Below, in pieces: positions 1 through 6,230 of a DNA stretch of 7,195 nt. Source of the stretch: an uncultured Saprospiraceae bacterium. Its GTDB lineage: Bacteria > Bacteroidota > Bacteroidia > Chitinophagales > Saprospiraceae. A program made the translations under genes and the position numbers. The first letter of the stretch is position 1, and every line of letters starts with the position of its first letter. The stretch covers positions 1-7,195 of the forward strand of contig CALCSX010000196.1 in assembly GCA_937894165.1 (NCBI GenBank), given 5' to 3'. The notes below the pieces were generated by a model. The model did no database searches. It was given only the letters and a program-made list of their open reading frames with translations, and was not told where the DNA came from.

Positions 1-7
1 AAAGTAG

Positions 8-2173
8 ATGAATTTTTTAAGACTAAGTATTTTTCTCATATCCTTTAATTGTTCTGCAAACCTATTTGCAGGTGAAGGAATGTGGCTCCCCTATCTTCTC
101 GGGCAACTTAATGAGACTGAAATGAAGGCAATGGGCATGAAAATGAGTGCAGAAGACATTTACTCAGTAAATGAAGGTTCTTTGAAGGACGCAATAGTAC
201 ATTTCGGAGGTTTTTGTACTGCGGAGGTGATCTCAACCAAAGGTCTTATATTAACTAATCATCATTGTGGCTACGGACAAATTCAATCTCATTCTACATT
301 AGAAAATAACTACCTTGATGATGGCTTTTGGGCAAGTAATCATTCGGAAGAACTTCCCAATAAAGGACTGTTTGCGACCTTCATTTTAAGAATGGAGGAT
401 GTAACATCGATGGTTCTAGAAGGCACTGAATCTTTGGATAATCAAGATTCCATTGCTGCCAAAATCAATAATAATATTATTACTATACAGGCAAATTATC
501 CTAAATACACATTCGAAAGTACATTTATAAGACCTTTCTATAATGGAAATCAATTTATTCTATTCCTGACAGAATCCTATAGAGATGTAAGATTAGTGGG
601 GACGCCACCCTCAAGTATAGGAAAATTCGGTTCAGATACTGACAATTGGGTTTGGCCACGTCATACGGGCGATTTTGCTTTATTCCGCATCTATGCTGAT
701 AAAGATAATCTTCCCGCGGAATATGCTGTTGAAAATGTTCCATATCGTCCGCGCCACTCACTACCTATTTCGTTAAGTGGAGTTGCTCCGGGTGATTTTA
801 CCTTGGTTTTTGGTTTTCCCGGGAGAACCGAGCAATATTTGCCTTCAATTGCTGTCGAACAATTATTAGAAAACGTCAATCCGGCCAGAATCAAAGTTAG
901 GGAGCAAGCATTAGCGATTTTGGATAAGCATATGAGGAGTGATGAGGCTACACGATTAAAGTATGCTTCTAAATTTGCTCGAATCGCCAATTATTGGAAA
1001 AAGTGGATAGGAGAATCTCAAGGCTTAAAAAGCTCAAATGCTCTTCAGAAAAAATACAATCTAGAGGTTGAATTTACGCAGAGATTAGACACAAATGCAA
1101 TTTGGAAACCGAAATACGGTAATTTGCTTAACAGTTTTGACAAATATTATACTATTATTGAAAAACCGGCGAGATCCCAAGTCTACTATGATGAAATATT
1201 TCTCCGCAATATCGACGCATTGATTTATGCTAACCGTATAAACAATAGCATTAAAGCCATTGAAAAATCAAATGAAAGTGAGGGAGAAATTCAAATTGTG
1301 AAGATTCAGGATTATCTGTCAACCCAATTAAAAAATTATAGCGAAGAGGTCGATAAAGAAATAATGACTGCCCTCATAAAATTATATATCGAAGAAATCC
1401 CGGTAGAGCATCTTGCACCCGAATTAAGAATGTTAAAATCTAATCCCAAAGTAATAGATGCTTTTGTTAGGGACCTTTTCAGAAATTCTACCATCATTAA
1501 TAAAGAAAAATTTAATGAAACTTTAAATCTGGACTATTATGCGAAAGTCAATAAATTAAGAGAAGATCCTTTGGTGAGGTTTGTTGCGGAAGTTGGCGAT
1601 CATCATGAAAATTCAGTTCAGAAAATTATTAATGAAACTAATGTTCGCATAAGCGTCACCCAAAAAGCCTATACACAAGCTTTATTGGAATTATTTCCGG
1701 AAAAGAAATTTTACCCTGATGCCAACGGAACGCTAAGAGTCACCTATGGGAATGTAGATGGTTATAGACCAAAAGAGGCAGTATTTTATGAACATCAAAC
1801 CTATTTGGATGGTGCTATCGCTAAATATATACCGGGTGATTATGAATTCGATATGCCAGCTAAACTTTTAGAATTGTACGAAAGTAAAAATTTTGGGAAG
1901 TATGCCGTAGATGGGAGGGTTCCCTTAAATTTTATAGCATCCAATCATACTACAGGTGGGAATTCAGGATCCCCTGCACTAGATGCTCATGGCAATTTGA
2001 TAGGTTTGAATTTTGATAGGGTGTGGGAAGGCACTATGAGCGATATAAACTATGATGAATCTATTTGTCGAAATATTATGGTTGATACGCGATATATCCT
2101 GTTTATAATAGATAAATTCGCCGACGCTCAAAATATTATGGATGAATTAAATATTGTTCAACCAAAAAAATAA
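8..2173 (+). CDS. Secreted S46 family dipeptidyl peptidase, DPP11-like
   Basis: This 721-residue protein has the full usual length of family S46, chymotrypsin-fold exopeptidases that remove dipeptides from peptide N-termini in the periplasm. A signal peptide covers about residues 1-21 (cleavage likely after LFA, leaving GEGMWLPY, a typical mature S46 start). The triad is visible: His86 in LTNHHCGYG, Asp222 in HTGDFALFR, and Ser653 in GGNSGSP. Asn213, Trp214, Arg218 and Asn328 match the residues that bind the substrate N-terminus in characterised S46 enzymes. Residue Ser+18 is Arg671 (LNFDRVWEG). In the family, Arg here marks DPP11 (Asp/Glu at P1) and Gly marks DPP7, so acidic specificity is inferred. 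The middle, about residues 290-560, should be the helical cap domain. An in-frame TAG directly before the ATG fixes the start. There is no C-terminal sorting domain. The promoter lies outside the window. Confidence 0.95.
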   Translation: MNFLRLSIFLISFNCSANLFAGEGMWLPYLLGQLNETEMKAMGMKMSAEDIYSVNEGSLKDAIVHFGGFCTAEVISTKGLILTNHHCGYGQIQSHSTLENNYLDDGFWASNHSEELPNKGLFATFILRMEDVTSMVLEGTESLDNQDSIAAKINNNIITIQANYPKYTFESTFIRPFYNGNQFILFLTESYRDVRLVGTPPSSIGKFGSDTDNWVWPRHTGDFALFRIYADKDNLPAEYAVENVPYRPRHSLPISLSGVAPGDFTLVFGFPGRTEQYLPSIAVEQLLENVNPARIKVREQALAILDKHMRSDEATRLKYASKFARIANYWKKWIGESQGLKSSNALQKKYNLEVEFTQRLDTNAIWKPKYGNLLNSFDKYYTIIEKPARSQVYYDEIFLRNIDALIYANRINNSIKAIEKSNESEGEIQIVKIQDYLSTQLKNYSEEVDKEIMTALIKLYIEEIPVEHLAPELRMLKSNPKVIDAFVRDLFRNSTIINKEKFNETLNLDYYAKVNKLREDPLVRFVAEVGDHHENSVQKIINETNVRISVTQKAYTQALLELFPEKKFYPDANGTLRVTYGNVDGYRPKEAVFYEHQTYLDGAIAKYIPGDYEFDMPAKLLELYESKNFGKYAVDGRVPLNFIASNHTTGGNSGSPALDAHGNLIGLNFDRVWEGTMSDINYDESICRNIMVDTRYILFIIDKFADAQNIMDELNIVQPKK

Positions 2174-2181
2174 ATATTGCT

Positions 2182-2223
2182 AGTGGTTCCTTAATTAATT
2201 TTATAAAAACTTAAGGAACCACT
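2182..2223 (-). terminator. Hairpin terminator between convergent genes
   Basis: AGTGGTTCCTTAA (2182-2194) and TTAAGGAACCACT (2211-2223) form a perfect 13-bp inverted repeat around a 16-nt AT-rich loop. Read on the minus strand, the stem is followed by a U-rich stretch (complement of about 2162-2181, including a run of seven T), as expected of an intrinsic terminator for the lipoprotein operon. On the plus strand no T-run follows the stem, so termination of the peptidase gene here is less certain. The right arm and loop lie inside the last codons of the minus-strand gene, and its stop codon is in the left arm. Confidence 0.75.
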
Positions 2224-4122
2224 TCCATTGTTAGCTAGGATTAAAAGATCATAATCCAATCCACTTTCAGCAGAATCTATAAACATTAAGTCGGTAGGTT
2301 TTAAATCTCCACCTAAGTCCAAGTGGTGCCGCGAATTTTTAAAATCGATGATTTGACCATTTTTCGGATCCGTTACATCAAATACTGCCACACCACCAAA
2401 GTTTTCAAGGATAGAAAATACCAAATGTCTTCCATTGATCTCTTTGCAAACAATTTTAGTTGGCTTAACCCCGGTCGATGAACTTGTTGATTTAGTTGTA
2501 TTAGAAATGTAATCAGCATTGAATATTGTTCGACAATCAGGATCCGAAGAAATTCTTCTCTCGATTTGCTCCCCACTGTCCCAAATTCTTTCACCTGTGC
2601 TTAATTTGAATATTGAAATAGATCTTGATCCAAACTTCACCACCCTATCTATATATCCATCTCTGTCAATGTCACCATCGGCATTAGAAATGATTAAATT
2701 GCCCAGCATAAGCGAATTGTTAAATTCCATCAGTTTAGTGAGATCCTCTTCACTGGCTCTTGGATTAAGTTCCGAGAAAATGGTGGTTTCATCATATAAT
2801 TCATATTGTCTTGGATTACCTGAATTAGCTGTAATCAAATATTCTTCACCATTAACTGAGTAAAGGCAAATATCAGCAGGTTGCAGCAAAGAATGAACAG
2901 GCCAGTTGATAATTAAAGGCTGAGAAATATTATCCTGAACATCGAATCCATAACCCGGTTCAGCATGATTTATCCAATTGTAGGAAATTAGCGTATCTAA
3001 AGTCTTTTCTGAAAGATCAATTATTCCATAAGCATTATTCACTTGAAAATTTACGATGAGTTTGTTATTATCGACAAAAGTGGCACTCCGAGGTTCCAAA
3101 TCTTGAGCAATTGATGCAAATGGGCCTTTGATTCGGATGCCATTTCTACTTAATTTATTTCTAGAAAGATTACTTCTTTCAAATGTTATTAATTCACTTT
3201 CATCAAATTTCAAAGTTGTTTTATTAATCTTTAAAATCGCCACCGACCCTACAGGATCGACAGAATAATCAGTTGCGGGATAGCCTTTGCAGGGAATTGC
3301 AATAATTTCACTTTCATTGGAATATGCAATACTGACAGGAGAGTGACCCACTTCCCTCCTATCAAGAATATTAAGATTTTCATCCAAAAGCAGGACTTCA
3401 CCTTTTTTTTGAAAACTTTTATCAATAGTAACCAGAAGAAATCCATCTAAAAATTCCAAACTAGTTGGCATGCCTTCAATATCCAAATCAATACTCGCTT
3501 GAAATTGAGCTTGAACAGAATTATTTTTCCTCAATGAAATTTTTGAAAGCAATTTATCTTGACCTATGACATAGAGGTGATTTGATTCCTCGCTATACGT
3601 TAAAAATTCAGTCTTTCCGGGCTCTCCCATATTGAAACTTGAAAGAAATTCTAGGTTTAAATTACTATTTTTGATAAAATTATGATCATTGTCCTTTATG
3701 AAAACAATAATAGATTTTTTAAAATTATCTTTCGCAAATTTTCCATTGACTTTTAATTGAAAAAATCTATCTGATTGAGATTGAAAATTGTCCTTAATAA
3801 ATAATTGGATATCGTACTTTATTAAGGAAGGGCGGATTTCACTGACAATAATATTATGCATTTCAAAATCAATTCCTTCCGTAGCTCCAATTGATGGGCC
3901 TCCGGAAACTAATGTAATATCTAAATCTTCAATAGTTTTATGGTGCAAATAAAATGGAATAGTAACCATGCCATCACCCTCAGATACAATTACATATTCT
4001 GAAGAAAACCCTTCGAGAAAAGTTCCACTACTGGAATCAGAAAATTTGTAAGTATATTTATTACAGGAAGAAGTTCCTGATAATAAAATAATCATAATAG
4101 CTAAAAAATTATAATTTCTCAT
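2191..4122 (-). CDS. Lipoprotein: Calx-beta-like domain plus divergent choice-of-anchor I beta-propeller
   Basis: This 643-residue protein starts with a lipoprotein-type signal: a hydrophobic stretch at residues 6-15 and lipid-attachment Cys20 (GTSSC). It is probably envelope-anchored; the final membrane is not determined. Residues about 43-146 resemble a Calx-beta domain (SEGDG near 48, ATEGIDFEM at 80-88, closing VFIKDND at 140-146). Residues about 160-643 follow the choice-of-anchor I propeller family: VGHSPVSIAY (258-267), GIRIKGPFASIAQDLEP (328-344), NWPVHSLLQPADI (406-418), FGSRSISIF (497-505), DSGEQIE (515-521), and FGGVAVFDVTDP (575-586). An EF-hand-like loop, DIDRDGYID, lies at 484-492. 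Many acidic residues expected in the family motifs are replaced (see findings). The biochemical function of the family is not established, so none is assigned. The gene starts 4 nt after the regulator stop codon, which implies co-transcription and possibly translational coupling. Confidence 0.85.
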   Translation of the reverse strand: MRNYNFLAIMIILLSGTSSCNKYTYKFSDSSSGTFLEGFSSEYVIVSEGDGMVTIPFYLHHKTIEDLDITLVSGGPSIGATEGIDFEMHNIIVSEIRPSLIKYDIQLFIKDNFQSQSDRFFQLKVNGKFAKDNFKKSIIVFIKDNDHNFIKNSNLNLEFLSSFNMGEPGKTEFLTYSEESNHLYVIGQDKLLSKISLRKNNSVQAQFQASIDLDIEGMPTSLEFLDGFLLVTIDKSFQKKGEVLLLDENLNILDRREVGHSPVSIAYSNESEIIAIPCKGYPATDYSVDPVGSVAILKINKTTLKFDESELITFERSNLSRNKLSRNGIRIKGPFASIAQDLEPRSATFVDNNKLIVNFQVNNAYGIIDLSEKTLDTLISYNWINHAEPGYGFDVQDNISQPLIINWPVHSLLQPADICLYSVNGEEYLITANSGNPRQYELYDETTIFSELNPRASEEDLTKLMEFNNSLMLGNLIISNADGDIDRDGYIDRVVKFGSRSISIFKLSTGERIWDSGEQIERRISSDPDCRTIFNADYISNTTKSTSSSTGVKPTKIVCKEINGRHLVFSILENFGGVAVFDVTDPKNGQIIDFKNSRHHLDLGGDLKPTDLMFIDSAESGLDYDLLILANNGSGSLSFYKIN

Positions 4123-4126
4123 TCAA

Positions 4127-4564
4127 TTAATTTGAACTCGAGGAACAATCATCGCACTTGCCTTTTAAGACCAAATGTGCACTTTCTAAATGGAAGGATT
4201 CCGGTAATTTGAAATCACTAATCTTTACCGGTTCAATACAAACAGTCTTATCACATTGAGTGCAGTGAAAGTGTGCATGATCGTCAAGATGTACCACGCT
4301 GGAGCAGTTATCCTGACACATGGCAAACTTAGTAACCCCACTACCATCAATAGCTTGATGAATTATCCCTTCACTTTCGAAGGTTTTAAGCGTTCGATAT
4401 AGGGTGATTCTATCCAAACCATTTATCTTACTTTCGATGACGCCTTGAGAAAGTGCAATATCTGAATCTCTGAACATTGCTAAAATGTCAATCCTATTCT
4501 GAGTCACTCTTATGTTATGAGCCTTTAAAATCTTTTTTATAGCATTTAAATCATTACTCATCAT
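4127..4564 (-). CDS. Fur-superfamily transcriptional regulator (Fur/Zur type)
   Basis: This 145-residue protein has the usual Fur-family size and two-part build. Residues about 5-80 are the winged-helix DNA-binding domain (RVTQNRIDILAMF at 19-31; recognition region LDRITLYRTLKTFESEGII at 50-68). Residues about 80-145 are the dimerisation and metal-binding domain. Cys101/Cys104 and Cys137/Cys140 form the two CxxC pairs of the structural zinc site; His92, His96, His98 and His130 are candidate sensor-metal ligands. Extra cysteines at 83, 87 and 109 are also present. Whether the sensed metal is iron, zinc or another cannot be decided from sequence; the late LVLKGKCDDC segment has a Zur-like look, so Zur is a serious alternative. 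Two adjacent ATG codons can serve as start. The gene lies 13 nt after the serine lyase and 4 nt before the lipoprotein, so it is likely the middle gene of an operon. Confidence 0.92.
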   Translation of the reverse strand: MMSNDLNAIKKILKAHNIRVTQNRIDILAMFRDSDIALSQGVIESKINGLDRITLYRTLKTFESEGIIHQAIDGSGVTKFAMCQDNCSSVVHLDDHAHFHCTQCDKTVCIEPVKISDFKLPESFHLESAHLVLKGKCDDCSSSSN

Positions 4565-4577
4565 GCAATATTTAGTC

Positions 4578-6005
4578 CTAGCATTCGCTCAAGCTTATTG
4601 GAATATGTAACGCCAGGCCTCCCTCAGAGGTTTCTTTGTATTTCGTATTCATGTCTTTCGCTGTTTCCCACATGGTACTTATAACGGAATCCAGACTAAC
4701 TTTAGCATCTGCAGGATCACTTTCTAATGCCAGATGTGCAGCGGTAATAGCCTTTATAGCACCCATAGTGTTTCTCTCAATGCATGGAATTTGCACCAAA
4801 CCACCAATAGGATCACAAGTTAGTCCCAAATGATGCTCCATGGCGATTTCTGCTGCCATCATCGCTTGTTGTGGGCTTCCACCCAGACATTCTGTCAAAC
4901 CCGCAGCGGCCATCGCTGAACTTACCCCAATCTCTGCCTGACAGCCTCCCATAGCAGCAGAAATAGTAGCATTTTGTTTAAATAACACACCTATTTGACC
5001 CGCAGTCAGTAAAAATCTATGAAAATGGGAGGGCTCATATACAACAGAAAAACACGAATGGTACATCAAGACAGCAGGAATTACGCCCGCCGCTCCATTT
5101 GTAGGGGCCGTCACAATTCGCCCGAAAGCAGCATTCTCTTCATTTACAGCAAGTGCAAAACATGAAATCCACTTGATCACCCTGTTGTGCGTAAAATCTG
5201 ATTCCTTAATGATACTTTGCCACTCCTCAATATTGCTATACGACAGTCCATCCAATAATTTTGCATTTATCGCTGCAGCACGCCGTTTCACATTCAACCC
5301 TCCGGGTAATTCTCCCATTTTATGGCAGCCCGAATAAATACTTTCCAGCATAATTTTCCAAATTTGATCAAGCTTATTAGCTACTTCTAATTCAGTTTGA
5401 TTAACCAGTTCATTTTCTAAAGCAATCTCCCAAATGCTTTTTCCAGTCAAATCCACATGGCTTCCCAAATCTTTTCCATTGGAACAATAGAAAGGAACAT
5501 CCTCAGATGTGATTGTCATACCACCATTTGTTATTTCTAAATCTGGTCGTTCAATAAAACCACCGCCTATACTGTAGTATTCTATTATTGCAATTGAGAC
5601 ACCGTTGGAATATATTTCGAACTGCATGCCATTAGGATGATATTCCAGACATTTATCAAAATGAAACAAAATATCAAATTCAGGATTAAAATAAACCTTA
5701 TGTCCATTGGAAATGAGATACTTCTTGGCTCTTAAATCCTGAATTCTTCCATCCATTAAATCCAATTCTGTAGTCTTTGGATCTTCATTTATTAAGCCCA
5801 TTTGTATGGCGAAGTCCGTGCCATGCCCCTTCCCTGTCTTAGCCAGAGATCCATAAAGATGAACTTTGATATGATCTGCAGCCTCCCATTTTTTTAATTC
5901 CTCAATAAAATTTATTGCAGCTCTCCATGGACCCAAAGTATGTGAACTTGATGGACCTACTCCTATTTTAAACATTTCTAAAGAACTGTGAAATACTTTA
6001 CTCAT
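4578..6005 (-). CDS. sdaA: L-serine ammonia-lyase, iron-sulfur-dependent, single chain
   Basis: This enzyme deaminates L-serine to pyruvate and ammonia in the cytoplasm using an oxygen-sensitive 4Fe-4S cluster. At 475 residues it is the fused type, with beta (N-terminal) and alpha (C-terminal) domains in one chain. The N-terminus shows the family signature KIGVGPSSSHTLGP (13-26). The catalytic part, from about 185, contains APTNGAAGVIPAV, GGCQAEIGVSSAMAAAG and LTCDPIGGLVQIPC. Cys355, Cys397 and Cys408 have the 42 and 11 residue spacing of the three cluster ligands in the Legionella enzyme. The last residue is Cys475, matching the C-terminal cysteine that acts there as fourth ligand and plug of the active site. 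It is first in a leftward set with the regulator and the lipoprotein. A Bacteroidota-type promoter candidate lies about 65 nt upstream of the ATG. Confidence 0.96.
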   Translation of the reverse strand: MSKVFHSSLEMFKIGVGPSSSHTLGPWRAAINFIEELKKWEAADHIKVHLYGSLAKTGKGHGTDFAIQMGLINEDPKTTELDLMDGRIQDLRAKKYLISNGHKVYFNPEFDILFHFDKCLEYHPNGMQFEIYSNGVSIAIIEYYSIGGGFIERPDLEITNGGMTITSEDVPFYCSNGKDLGSHVDLTGKSIWEIALENELVNQTELEVANKLDQIWKIMLESIYSGCHKMGELPGGLNVKRRAAAINAKLLDGLSYSNIEEWQSIIKESDFTHNRVIKWISCFALAVNEENAAFGRIVTAPTNGAAGVIPAVLMYHSCFSVVYEPSHFHRFLLTAGQIGVLFKQNATISAAMGGCQAEIGVSSAMAAAGLTECLGGSPQQAMMAAEIAMEHHLGLTCDPIGGLVQIPCIERNTMGAIKAITAAHLALESDPADAKVSLDSVISTMWETAKDMNTKYKETSEGGLALHIPISLSEC

Positions 6006-6067
6006 TAATTGCCGGATTATTTAATTTGTCTGTTTTTCTGTAATAGCAAACCAAGACAAAAGTTTGG

Positions 6068-6099
6068 CAAATCTACTATTCTTACAACATATTAACAAA
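6068..6099 (-). promoter_or_regulatory. Candidate promoter for the sdaA operon
   Basis: On the minus strand TTTG (6099-6096), a 20-nt spacer and TAGATTTG (6075-6068) match the Bacteroidota housekeeping consensus TTTG / TAnnTTTG. Transcription would start near 6062, leaving a leader of about 57 nt before the ATG at 6005. Basis: motif seen by eye; no start site is known. Confidence 0.5.
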
Positions 6100-6159
6100 T
6101 ATTTTAAGCTATTGTCCCATTTATCAGGTGGTATCCTTTCTCCCACTTGAATCGATATT

Positions 6160-6176
6160 TTTCAGACAATCTGAAA
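6160..6176. promoter_or_regulatory. 17-bp palindrome, possible operator
   Basis: TTTCAGACAATCTGAAA is a perfect 7-bp inverted repeat around a 3-nt centre. It lies in the divergent intergenic region, about 19 bp upstream of the lysA -7-like box, where a repressor or activator dimer could act on lysA. No U-run follows on either strand, so a terminator is unlikely. The binding protein is unknown. Confidence 0.35.
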
Positions 6177-6194
6177 TAACAGATTATCTATTTA

Positions 6195-6202
6195 TATATT
6201 TG
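6195..6202 (+). promoter_or_regulatory. Candidate -7 element for lysA
   Basis: TATATTTG fits the Bacteroidota -7 consensus TAnnTTTG and would give a start near 6209 and a leader of about 22 nt before the lysA ATG. No good TTTG -33 box is present at the usual distance, so this is weaker than the leftward promoter. Confidence 0.35.
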
Positions 6203-6230
6203 TCCCAATTTTGATAAATAAATAGAGATT

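Noticed and set aside
8..70. Cys15 of the peptidase as a lipoprotein attachment site
   Set aside because: The preceding residues (ISFN) do not fit a lipobox, while a normal signal peptidase I site follows at residue 21, ahead of the usual mature S46 N-terminus.
2519..2863. Plus-strand open frame of 114 codons inside the lipoprotein gene
   Set aside because: It is antisense to a well-supported propeller domain, low in complexity (Ser/Leu-rich) and shows no recognisable motif; a shadow frame.
6089..6102. ATATT-AACA-AATAT inverted repeat near the sdaA -33 element, considered as a Fur/Zur box
   Set aside because: Short, purely AT-rich arms expected by chance in AT-rich DNA; it does not match a known Fur or Zur box well.
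6112..6207. Direct repeat TTGTCCCA at 6112-6119 and 6200-6207
   Set aside because: Only 8 bp, 88 bp apart, and the second copy overlaps the lysA -7-like box; could be chance in a short intergenic region.
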